Positions 13,990-24,535 of a stretch of 64,000 bases of DNA are shown here, piece by piece; the stretch's first letter is position 1, and the number at the start of each line of letters is the position of its first letter. Source of the DNA: Unio delphinus (taxonomy: Eukaryota > Mollusca > Bivalvia > Unionida > Unionidae). Below the pieces are notes generated by a model. The model worked only from the letters and a program-made list of their open reading frames with translations, made no database searches and had not been told where the DNA came from. The DNA lies in the NCBI GenBank assembly GCA_029339505.1, contig JAQISU010000346.1, positions 1,127,001 to 1,191,000 of the forward strand, in the 5' to 3' direction. Both the position numbers and the translations under genes were made by a program.

Positions 13990-16650
13990 GACGATATCAT
14001 AGGCGATGTCGATACATTCGAAGATTCCTGACGTTATGCAGAAGAGAAATTGTTGTCTGCCGGAGATAAACTCATTGCTGGAACAAAAAGGCTTTCTGAA
14101 CCGGACATTTTAAATTCATCTAAACAATGTATCTTTTGTGAATCGGACCAAAGGTTAGTAGATACAATTTTAAAGATTGTGTTAATGACCTGTTAACCAC
14201 GGTAAGAAATTTCGATCCAGTTCAAGGACTTTGATGAGGTACCAATGTTACTTTACGGTCGAAGAAAAGCTCTAAATGTTGTCTGCTCCACAACATTAAT
14301 AAGACAAATATACAGATTTGGGTCATCATGGATTGGGCTTGAAATGTACGTTACAAAATACGCTTGCTCTTTATCTATAACCAATCCAAATGTCTGTGAC
14401 ATGTAATGATTAGTTGGATACTGAATAGAGAGACGGACAATATGTAGCGCGGAAATACACCGAAATACTGATGACAGTTTTCCAATAGTGTGCTGACTAT
14501 AGTTACTCTGCAGTTCTTGTATTTCAAACAATTGGCGATAAAGGTAGGTAGGTGACACCTCGGAAGTAGGTTGGATAGTTCATTCATTATACCGTATTTT
14601 ATTTTGATTTCATAATACATGCCGACAAATATGGTAACATTTTGTTCTTTATTCTTTGTACTGAGAGTTGTTATTTTCTTCTTCTGTGATGTCCAAATAT
14701 ACACTGAACTACTTCTTATAGTGATATCCAGATTCGCGATATCAGATAATATCATCCGTACCATTGTTGATGATATCGACGATGATTAGAAGGGGCAATG
14801 GTTTGATTAGGTGCATGAGCCTCTGTTGCTTCTCGCTAAAACTTGGGAAGTCGCCAGGCTATCAGAGTTTGTTGCAACATGTTTTTAATGATTTGATAAA
14901 TGTATGGGGTTTTGCGGAAGAACCATTTGCTCAATCAAGATAGACTGATAATCTAAAGAAACATTTTCTTTTATGTTTTTGGCACGGTATAAGTTTTAAG
15001 ATTAATTTCTGGCACGTTCATTACCTTTTATTAGATTCCTTTAAATATTTGAATTGATAGCTCTTATTTGTGCCAATATACAATAGTGACTTAATATAGT
15101 AACGAGAGTTCTACCTAAATATATAGGATCTCCAATATTTCCTCGGTATTATTAAGATTTCGATTTGTTGGGGTGACATCGAAATGTGTCCCTTTTCCCT
15201 TTCCATGATGATGTTCTGTTGTCTTGACACGTTGAGGAATCGCCGAAGAAGATTTCGATATTGTGTTCCTAGCAATCAGCTGTTGCATCTATGTAAACAA
15301 GGTTCTTGGATCCACAACGATAATAAATGAACGGGTGTCAAATTACATTCGCAATGAGAGTGAAACGTGGGACACTCTACCATGTTCAAGTTCTATCTCT
15401 GCCTGAATGGCTATAGCCGATTCAATTTTAAATAGATTAACGTGACTGTCAGGAGTTTGTTATTGAAAATGATGGACATCTCTTCAGCAGTCATATTTCT
15501 TGAAAGGTTCAAGGTCGCGAAACGTTTGAAATAATTAATTAAAAAACTCCTGAAGGCAATCATATTTTGGCTCCTGTTTATTTTAGAACCTTGACAGTTA
15601 CATTATACTAAGGCATCGGATATTTATAGATGTGGTGGACTTGTATGAGCAGTCCCTGGTGCAATATCAGGATCATCGCAAGTGTCCATACTCCACTCCA
15701 AAGAACAAGAGCCTGATAGAAGCCCAGATCATGCTTGGAATCTTGTAGACGCCTAAATCTCTCTACGTGGTTCAGAGAAATATGTCTACTGTCACCATGG
15801 GTATGCTGATCTTTTAGCGGGTAGAATTTAATCAGTGTCTGGTTTGACAGAATTCGGGACCTTATGCAATCCTCTGATTCGTTGACCACTGCAACCATTT
15901 CTTTGCTGCTCTCTCGTGTGAAACTTAAGAAATAGTTAATATTATTAGCATTAGGAAACTTATGTTCTAGACTGTCACACTTATCATCTGAGTTATCTAT
16001 TTTAACTTAGTTGGTTACTCGCAAGGGATTTTGTGAAGATAAATTATAACTATCTGGCAAATACAGCATTGTTGAGTAGGTTTATTCTCTTCTTCTTATC
16101 TAAAGCTGCTATGTTGTACGACTCGCTACCTATATTAAGTGGCACTTTATCAGTAAAGCACATGTTCTTCTCAGGTTTTGCTTTGATTCGTCTCAAGTTT
16201 CCACGGTGTCAGTCTCAAGAGTGAAATATATATTCTTTCCTGCAATTCGTACAAGAGATTTTATCTGAGCAGGGTGATCCATATCAATACCCTTGTTCAC
16301 ATTACTAATAAAATGGCATTGTCTTGCAGCTATCGTTGTGGCGGCGATATCTTTGAAATTTAAAACACCAATAATTAAATATGAAAGGGTTGGCAAGGCT
16401 TTGATTGATATTGGAAACGTTGTGCAATCAAACGTGATATTAGAAGCATAGTACAATCAAACGTATGTCTATGTTTGTCGGAATCAACTTGCCGTTACGG
16501 CGAAGGTAGATTATTTTCACATGGGAGACGTTATGGGGGCTGCCATTTCTAGCATCTCAGCATCACCGCAACCAACTTTATCTCCTCCTGACGAGTATAT
16601 AGATTTGTGTGGACGATTTTAATGGATATCTTTGAGCGAGGTAGATTGAA
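13990..16650 (-). pseudogene. Decayed unrecognised coding sequence, minus strand
   Basis: Read on the minus strand, consecutive segments look protein-like but fall in different frames with interspersed stops. Going 5' to 3', about 16.6-16.2 kb includes GGDKVGCGDAEMLEM and FKDIAATTIAARQ. 16204-16067 includes KPEKNMCFTDKVPLN. 16006-15608 is open for 132 codons. About 15.5-15.1 kb includes SAIAIQAEIELEHGR. About 14.55-14.25 kb includes FGLVIDKEQAYFV, and about 14.15-14.05 kb includes EFKMSGSESLFVP. The string of changing frames suggests one ancient gene or mobile-element protein broken by indels. I recognise no family. Part of 16.28-16.62 kb also has a plausible plus-strand frame, so strand is not certain there. 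Confidence 0.35.
15608..16006 (-). CDS. 132-codon open stretch within the decayed region
   Basis: The frame is open from just after a TAA at 16007-16009 to its stop at 15608-15610. The first in-frame ATG is internal, at 15896-15898. It begins VKIDNSDDKCDSLEHKF and later has TRESSKEMVAVVNESED and SRHISLNHVERFRR; these are charged and polar, unlike translated AT-rich noise. The final third turns hydrophobic (VLWSGVWTLAMILILH), where another frame (EWSMDTCDDPDIAPGT) looks more protein-like, suggesting a frameshift near 15.70 kb. No donor or acceptor pair was identified. It could be an exon remnant or transposon protein; the product is unknown. Confidence 0.35.
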   Translation of the reverse strand, partial: VKIDNSDDKCDSLEHKFPNANNINYFLSFTRESSKEMVAVVNESEDCIRSRILSNQTLIKFYPLKDQHTHGDSRHISLNHVERFRRLQDSKHDLGFYQALVLWSGVWTLAMILILHQGLLIQVHHIYKYPMP

Positions 16651-17033
16651 AGAGTGAGAATTGCAGATACACTCTACAAGTAGTTGGTAGGAACTAAATG
16701 TCTGTACATTTTATGTCCTTCCTGCCAAGCCATGTAATGCGTTAGCTATCAAAAGCGTAAATAGCTTGGTTAGAGTTTGTTCTGATCACTGGATTAAATA
16801 GCACGAAATGTAGACAACGTTTGCAGACTCGAAATATTCACTGAATTGTAATGTATTATATATTATATATACAAGACCACATAACTGGTTACAATTGAAA
16901 TTGGTTTATCCATAACATACAATTATTATTACGATACATCTTTTCCTTCCAAGCTGGCAGAGCCCAAAAAGCGAAGATTGAATTGAGTTCAATTTTTGCG
17001 GTTTTCATGTACGGATTACATAGTAAAATACTC

Positions 17034-17060
17034 AAAAAAAAAAAAAAAAAAAAAAAAAAA
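17034..17060. repeat. Poly(A) tract
   Basis: 27 consecutive A residues. It could be the tail of a retroposed copy, but no recognisable element precedes it. Confidence 0.9.
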
Positions 17061-17421
17061 TTAAACAGAAATTGACTTATCTGACCTTTGTCACCAGTGT
17101 CAGAGGCTATGATCTTTTTAAGGTTTGACGAAAAAGACTATATTGCTTTAGCTACTTGGGTGAGCTTCAGAAAGTATGGAGATCAGCTGAAACCTTGCGT
17201 GACCAGCCGATTGATCAGACTGGGTCTTATAATCATTCGTCTAGTGGAAGTAAAGTCAATAGTAGATTGTTACATCCGTGTGGCAACCTTCCGTTTTTTG
17301 TATAGTCAACTTCTAAGATCTTATCATTCGACGACATTGGACTCAAATCTATAACAAATTTTCATCTCCACTCAGTCGCCTGTTACGACATGTTGGGAGA
17401 GGCGAAAAGAGTATGAAGCAG
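17061..17421. other. Unique sequence before a minisatellite
   Basis: An 88-codon frame at 17088-17354 has no recognised motif and I do not call it a gene. Confidence 0.4.
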
Positions 17422-17817
17422 CATCCTCTGGGCTGTGTCATTAAAATGGAATGATTTCCGATTGTCATCCTCTGGGCTGTGTCATTAAAATGGAATGATT
17501 TCCGATTGTCATCCTCTGGGCCGTTTCATTAAAATGGAATGATTTCTGATTGTCATCCTCTGGGCCGTGTCATTAAAATGGAATGATTTCCGATTGTCAT
17601 CCTCTGGTCCGTGTCATTAACATGGAATGATTTCCGATTGTCATCCTCTGGGCCGTGTCATTAAAATGGAATGATTTCCGATTGTCATCCTCTGGTCCGT
17701 GTCATTAAAATGGAATGATTTCCGATTGTCATCCTCTGGGCCGTGTCATTAAAATGGAATGATTTCCGATTGTCATCCTCTGGGCCGTTTCATTAAAATG
17801 GAATGATTTCCGATTGT
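17422..17817. repeat. 44-bp minisatellite, exactly 9 copies
   Basis: Units start with 'catcctctggg' at 17422, 17466, 17510 and so on in 44-bp steps to 17817. They include 'gtgtcattaaaatggaatga' and 'tttccgattgt'. Variation is confined to a few positions (ggg/ggt, gtgtc/tttc), so the array is young or homogenised. Confidence 0.97.
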
Positions 17818-18355
17818 GATCTTGTTGTTTAGTTCAAGACTAAAGCAGCTGATTACCACGATAAAATAAACCACCAAATATGAATATAAACGTTTTGAGT
17901 GGACATTTGCTTGCTTTAATCCTATGTTTTGTCATCATAAGAGACTATATAAGGCTATAAATCGAAAGTTATAACCACACTTGTTAATAACAGCAATTCG
18001 TATCTCCGTCAGGTTGTCGGGCACAATATTCAAAACTACAAATGATGCCATATCTGTCTGAGATTATGTAGATATATTGCACCATAACGACATGACATCA
18101 AGATATCACTCTGGGAAAACATATCATTTAATGTCATGCCCATATTTTGAAAATATGTTATTTTTGGCACAATATAAAATTAATGTTAGAAACGTCATTC
18201 GAAGTTCTTTCCAACCTCAAGAGAAACGTAATATTGTGAATAATTCTATCCACAAGGGAATTTAACATTGTGGATCAATCGTGTCAAAAGGAGAATTTTA
18301 ACATGTTGACAATGGTCACTGACACACTTAATGTTCATCCATCACACAGCTTTTC

Positions 18356-18646
18356 TAACCTCATTATTGGATCTCATTTCTAACCTCATTAATGGATTTC
18401 ATTTCTAACCTCATTATTTGATCTCATTTCCAACCTCATTATTGGATCTCATTTCTAACTTCATTATTGGATCTCATTTCTAACCTCATTATTGGATCTC
18501 ATTTCTAACCTCATTATTGGATTTCATTTCTAACCTCATAATTGGATCTCATTTCCAACCTCATTATTGGATCTTATTTCCAACCTCATTATTGGATCTC
18601 ATTTACAACCTCATTATTGGATCTCATTTACAACCTCATTATTGGA
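18356..18646. repeat. 25-bp minisatellite, about 11.6 copies
   Basis: 'taacctcattattggatctc' plus 'atttc' recurs every 25 bp, with late units changed to 'atttacaacc'. Unrelated in sequence to the 44-bp array 540 bp upstream. Confidence 0.95.
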
Positions 18647-19291
18647 TAATGTGCACATGAATACAGATGATTAATTCACAAAATAACTCTTATATTAAAT
18701 AATACATCCATAATACGTGTGTATTTGACTTGCCATACGTATGCATTCTATTTGTCATAAGATATAGGGCTTTTTGACAATTGATCTATTTCATTTTTAT
18801 CGCTATGCAATAGGCAAAGAAATTAGGCAGACAAATGTTACACTGGCAAAGAATATAAATCAGATGGAAACGAAGATGTTCTACAGGAATGTATACAATA
18901 TTAGAAAGCATGTATCAATTAATAAAGACGAAAACAGTTTGCAAACCCAGACAAACTGACAAGTTGATAATCATTTCTTATAGATACAAGAAATCGTTTT
19001 ATGCATGGGAAGCTATACTGGCTGAATTTAATCAATAGGTTATCGCTTAATTCACCATATTCTAATCAATGTGTTATCGATCCTACCTTGGCCATCGTAC
19101 ATATTCACAAGATTAGCATTTAGGCTAATGTTAATTTTTTTAAATATATATTCGGACATTATATTATATATCCCGACCTAATAGTATGAAAGGTTTGTTA
19201 GCATCGCAAAACCAAGTAAACGTTGATGACCTTTACATTTATTAGTAGAGAAATAATTAGGAGAGATCATTAACTTTCAAAAAACTACGCA
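18647..19291. other. AT-rich spacer between minisatellites
   Basis: The only frame (18774-18959, 61 codons) is lysine- and asparagine-rich, as expected of AT-rich sequence. Nothing else seen. Confidence 0.5.
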
Positions 19292-19545
19292 GTGCAAATG
19301 CACTAGTTAAATTTAAGTGTAAATGCACTAGTTAAATTTAAGTGTAAATGCACTAGTTAAATTTAAGTGTAAATTCACTAGTTAAATTTAATTGTAAATC
19401 CACTAGTTAAATTTAATTGTAAATTCACTAGTTAAATTTAAGTGTAACTTCACTAGTTAAATTTAAGTGTAAATGTACTACTTAAGTTTAAATGTAAATT
19501 CACTAGTTAAATTTAAGTGTAAATGCACTACTTACATTTTAGTGA
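19292..19545. repeat. 25-bp minisatellite, about 10 copies
   Basis: 'aaatgcactagttaaattta' plus 'agtgt' recurs every 25 bp. The unit contains ACTAGT and 'ttaaatttaa', both self-complementary, so each unit has small palindromes. Confidence 0.95.
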
Positions 19546-19698
19546 TACTGTTCTACTTAAGTTGAAATGCCTACAGCAAAGGAACATGTTCTTTCGTAAT
19601 ACTTCCCATGTGTTCTATTTGACAAGCTTTTTATTTCACCCAAAAGTTGAAAATTTTAAGTTACATCATTGGGATTATAGTATTAATGTATTGCTAAA

Positions 19699-20560
19699 AT
19701 GTATGAAAATGAAATATTTAACTATCCCAACTTAAAAATGTATGAAAATGAAATATTTAACTATCCCAACTTAAAAACGTATGAAAATGAAATATTTAAC
19801 TATCCCAACTTAAAAAGGTATGAAAAGGAAATATTTAACTATCCCAACTTAAAAACGTATGAAAAGGAAATATTTAACTTTCCCAACTTAAAAAGGTATG
19901 AAAAGGAAATATTTAACTATCCCAACTTAAAAAACGTATGAAATGGAAATATTTAACTATCCCAACTTAAAAACGTATGAAAAGGAAATATTTAACTATC
20001 CCAACTTAAAAACGAATGAAAAGGAAATATTTAACTATCCCAACTTAAAAACGTATGAAAAGGAAATATTTAACTATCCCAGCTTAAAAACGTATGAAAT
20101 GGAAATATTTAACTATCCCAACTTAAACACGTATGAAAATGAAATATTTAACTATCCCAGCTTAAAAACGTATGAAATGGAAATGGTTAACTATCCCAAC
20201 TTAAACACGTATGAAAATGAAATATTTAACTATCCCAGCTTAAAAACGTATGAAAAGGAAATGGCTAACTATTCCAACTTAAAAACGTATGAAAATGAAA
20301 TATTTAACTATCCCAGCTTAAAAACTTATGAAATGGAAATGGTTAAATATCCCAACTTGAAAACGTTTGAAAATGAAATATTTAACTATCCTAACTTAAA
20401 AACGTGTGAAAATGAAATATTTACCTATCCCAACTTAAACACGTATGAAAATGAAATAGTTAACTATATCAGCTTAAAAACTTATGAAAGGGAAATGGTT
20501 AACTATTCCAACTTAAAAACTTATGAAATGGAAATGGTTAACTATCCCAACTTAAAAAGT
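19699..20560. repeat. 39-bp minisatellite, about 22 copies, with higher-order pattern
   Basis: 'tatgaaaatgaaatatttaa' and 'ctatcccaacttaaaaac' form a 39-bp unit. Read on the plus strand it gives a 13-residue repeat like YENEIFNYPNLKT, open in 19699-19941 and, after one extra A near 19935, in 19943-20623 (226 codons). From about 20.1 kb, units with 'atatttaac' alternate with units with 'atggttaac', so the effective period becomes 78 bp. The open frame follows from a stop-free unit divisible by three; one single-base insertion already breaks it, which argues against selection on the protein. Confidence 0.95.
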
Positions 20561-21394
20561 TCAGTGTTGGTGTTTAGAGTGTTTACAAATTATATTTCAA
20601 ACATGTCTTGTCATTTTATTTAATTTCTAAGCCTTTATTCATTTAAAGTAATTGTTTATCGTTTTTGACATACATTAATTTCTATACAATATCATTCAGT
20701 TAAATAGAAAATGACATTATGAGAATATGCAATTTTGCTTCAAGAGGTAAATGCTTTCAATGTATACCTACGTTTTAAGGAGATAAATTTGAATGAAAAT
20801 AAATCATGCATACATTGTCATCTCATTGTTTTCAAAGGGGGATAACCTATTTCGAGCATATGTAAATATTACTAGCATACGGCCATAGAAATTGACCCAT
20901 TACAACCTTATTCAAAATGTTAATCTTGTCTTATATTTGGTATAAGCACATTTTGTTGATGTTTGCAAATGTGTAATTTATTCAGTTTTAAAACATATGT
21001 CATATGATGAGCTTTACTGTGGATAGTGTTAATATCATGTACTTGTTCAATATAATTTAATATTATGCTAATTATTTATCTACAAACAGAAGAAGCACAG
21101 AAGAGCTAAGAACGACAGATGTTTCAAACATCATTCAAAAATAAATATTTTATGTAGTTTTTTATACTCTGTTTGAATAATATTTTGATTAAATTATGCA
21201 AGTAACCTCTCTTGTCTGCATATGTTTCCACAACGATATAATTCTAGTAAACGATTATATGATACTGTTCTAAAACGAATAAATATTTATCATTTATAAT
21301 TATACACAGGTATATTTTCAATTGAAATAAAATGTACGCAAATCTTAACTAATCACTTTACTAGAAGCGGAGATGGACTCAGTTCACGATGTAT
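20561..21394. other. AT-rich unique sequence, nothing seen
   Basis: No open frame of note, no repeat array, no RNA signature. Confidence 0.6.
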
Positions 21395-21546
21395 AGACTG
21401 GTTATACAATGTTGCTTTAATTTGACTCAGTTAGACTGGTTATACAATGTTGCTTTAATTTGACCCAGTTAGACTGGTTATACAATCTTGTTTTAATTTG
21501 ACTCAGTTAGACTGGTTATACAATCTTGCTTTAATTTGACTCAGTA
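21395..21546. repeat. 38-bp tandem repeat, 4 copies
   Basis: 'agactggttatacaat' starts at 21395, 21433, 21471 and 21509, each followed by 'ctttaatttga' or a close variant and 'ctcagtt'. Near-identical copies. Confidence 0.95.
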
Positions 21547-23329
21547 TCACACAATTGGACTGTTTCAACCGTTAATCATATAGTTCTAATTCATATACTA
21601 TGCGCTGGATTCGAAAGCCCACTATTTTGTCATCTGAAGCTATATAGGATTTCATTTTGACAGATTCCCTGCTCAAAAGTATACTCATTGTTATTTTCGA
21701 AATAATGTACAGTTCAAAATATATATGCATAATTTCAGATGCAAATTTTCTACATTAAATTAATATAAAGCACCATATTGAAAAAGCAAAACGATTAAAG
21801 AATCAAATATATAACATTAATGATAATGAGAGAGACTCATTATAAAATGGTATACAACTTCGCCGAGAAAAAATATCGTTTTTACTAAAGCATTGTTATG
21901 CTCTGAACCTTTATCTATTCCTAAAACTCATCATTAAAATGTATTTTAAAGAATGGAAGAACTTCAGTATTTTATTCCCATACTACTATAAGCACCAGTT
22001 GTACATATTTTCAATTAAGGTGTCGTAACGTTGATCTTATTGGTATTCGCCTGTAAAGATAATCTGTTTCAATAGCATATTTAATACAGGCTTTAGATTA
22101 TCTATGGATTTATTTGACTTATCATCACCATCAGTGTCAGCTTTAATATTTTGAATACATTAATTTAATGGCGAATTTAGATAACAATAGCGATACAAAG
22201 ACCACTTTCCCTGAAACCAATATATAATTGAATATAATTGGAGACCTTGTATGTTTAACACACGGCTTACTTAACGAACATACAATAATTAAAAGCTGAA
22301 TCATTCTTGAGCTAATACCTTCTGTTAACAATTTGAACCTCAGAAGTAGTATTAAAATTACCAAAAGCTATTGCAAAAACAAATAAAGCCACATTACAGT
22401 TTATTGCTTGTAATCATAGTTTTTAAAATTATTATTGACTTATGAGCTTGACAAACACAAAGAAAGAATTGTCAGTGGAGTAGGTGTAGTACTGGTTTCG
22501 TTCAATAAAGAAATTGGACCTTACTACTGTTGCCGCAAGCGTTATCCGTATAGTGTCACCGTACAAAGCCTCTAGAGAGATAATTCCGTTAGGGATAAGA
22601 AATGAAAATAAGAACAATGTCTAGACTGGTTATTGTTTCTTCACAATGATTCAACAACCAATGCAACATAAAAAAGTAACCAGACTCCAATATGTGCCTA
22701 TCGCCAGCTACAAGATTGTCGATATCGGGATCACAGAAACCATAACTATTTTTCAAATGCTCGTAAACGTCAACTTCTGTTAGGTTGGAATCCTTAATCA
22801 GTCTTGCGTTTGTTTGTTTTCAGACACTATTCTGATAACATTTTGTTAACCATAAGTATGTATTAACTTACTATTAACCTATTTATTTATGATTCTATCA
22901 TATTTCTAACTGGCTTTAAACAAATTAGTCCTGTCTTCTTAATTAATTGTTCACAAAGCAAGGCAATTCAAACTTTTTTTTTTGCAATCTGAATGTTTAA
23001 TTCATTCGTTCATTTTCCCAAAGTGTTTTGATACACTCATAACTTGTTATCTGTCACCACACTTAAAGGTTTTATCATACACGTCGTCAATCATAGCTTC
23101 ATACATACTCTTAGTCGCTAGAAAAATTGCACAACTATAAATATCATATAATAGCGCGCCTGGACGGATGGTTCCATTAGCTTTTTTTAATGAATTACAT
23201 TAATAAAAGAGCTGTTAGAAATAAAGAAACAATTTGTGCATTAGTAGTAGTGTATTAAAACATTACTTCGGGAGGAACAAACCTGGAGAAGAAACAGATT
23301 AAACTAGTGGGATACAAAAATGGAAACGT
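21547..23329. other. AT-rich sequence without a supported gene
   Basis: Minus-strand frames at 22143-22364 and 22432-22617 are hydrophobic or mixed, with no motif I recognise and no splice context. I do not call them. Confidence 0.5.
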
Positions 23330-23985
23330 TTGATATAAAGCTGCGGGCAGTAAGTTGAAGAAGGGGAAGGGGGAATTGAAGTTATACTAAAAAAAACTTC
23401 AATAATGACTAAAAAGCGCCCAGTAAAGACAATACAATTAGAACAGCACGCAGAGCAGAATATAAAATAAGTCACAAATGAACGCGAAGAGTTAAATGTT
23501 GTATTAGGAAGCAGGGTGAGAATGAATAAAATTTGGGGACAGAAAATTTGAGTGTCAAAGTTAGAAACGATAAAGCTAGAAGAAACAACAATGTTAAGTA
23601 AGCACAAAAGAAAGACTGGACTTATTAGAAGATCCGAAATAAGCGGAATAAGACTAATAACAAGAAAATATGCTCGAAATTGCACCTGTTTGCTAAATAT
23701 AATGACAATGTGGACACATTTTTGCTCTTTTTCGAAAGGTACGCAACTGGACAGAAGTGGAGAAAGAATAATTGGTTACTCTATCTCACCGTATTACTAA
23801 AGGGTATTGCTCTGGATGTTGCGTTTTTATCTTCATGCGAACGAAGTCTTCCCCCACACACAACTCAAACGCTGGAAAAAGTTTCAGTATACTGAATTCT
23901 CACAAAGGGGAAACATTCTCCAAGTTATTAATTGGAATAGAAGTTCCTTGTAACGATGCAGGCATTATTCGTTAAGAAACATGAA
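23330..23985 (+). pseudogene. Broken Ty3/Gypsy-type retrotransposon gag fragment
   Basis: The frame from 23680 reads FAKYNDNVDTFLLFFERYAT, then W-x(4)-W-x(3)-L-x(3)-LLKGIALDV. This is the conserved layout of the Gypsy-type retrotransposon gag domain: an F-x-E-R-x-A helix, paired W residues, and an L-x-G-x-A-L-x-V motif. In another frame, 23898-23945 reads SHKGETFSKLLIGIE, matching the next conserved block, so at least one frameshift separates them. Upstream sequence (23.33-23.65 kb) is A-rich and lysine/glutamate-coding, as gag N-termini often are. No protease, reverse transcriptase, integrase or LTR is adjacent, so this is an old fragment. It ends near the SINE remnant at 24061. Confidence 0.6.
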
Positions 23986-24060
23986 CATATCAGAAGTAAA
24001 TTGACTATTGACTTTTTTGCAGATCTATTCTTTTTCCTTTTTCAAGATGGTTTCTAATCC

Positions 24061-24145
24061 GAGACTCGAGCTCACGCATACAGAGATGAGATGGCACTGA
24101 TCCGTAACGGATACTGATTTAGACCACTCGGCTACTCGGGGCCCC
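24061..24145 (-). mobile_element. tRNA-derived SINE head, truncated
   Basis: On the minus strand the element starts with a run of G/C, then a box A-like 'agtagccgagtgg' (plus 24124-24136), and about 50 bp on a box B-like 'gctcgagtctc' (24061-24072). It shares 'gatccgtaacggata' with the SINE at 38.14 kb and so is the same subfamily. The central and 3' parts are absent or unrecognisable. Confidence 0.6.
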
Positions 24146-24480
24146 TAAAGAAACAAGTACTTTCCAGAGAAAAGCAGAAAGAAAACAAAAACAAAACAAC
24201 GATGTAATGACCCACACTCCATCCTAGACGAGCATTGTCAAATACCGTTTTGATGCGGAATTCAATCCTTATTATTCAGCAATTTGAAATGTCATAAGGT
24301 TTTGCAAATTCGTGGAATAGCTTACGAAAGCATGTACAATATACAATAAAAGTGATTCGGTTTTAAAAAACCAAGACTGAGTACCTATGGTACTCTGATC
24401 TATAATCAATGTGAGTGTACCGGTAAATATTTTCTTAAATGTTTTGGTGTATTATCAACATCATATTTATTATTATATTT

Positions 24481-24535
24481 CTTCTTCTTCTTCTTCTTCT
24501 TCTTCTTCTTCTTCTTCTTCTTCTTCTTCTTCTTC
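24481..24535. repeat. (CTT)n microsatellite
   Basis: About 18 CTT units ending in 'cttcgtc'. The leucine-rich frame across it is an artefact. Confidence 0.97.

Noticed and set aside
19943..20623. 226-codon open frame of YENEIFNYPNLKT repeats as a repetitive protein gene
   Set aside because: A stop-free 39-bp unit makes such a frame automatically. A single inserted A near 19935 already breaks it, and there is no signal peptide, unique N-terminus or splice context.
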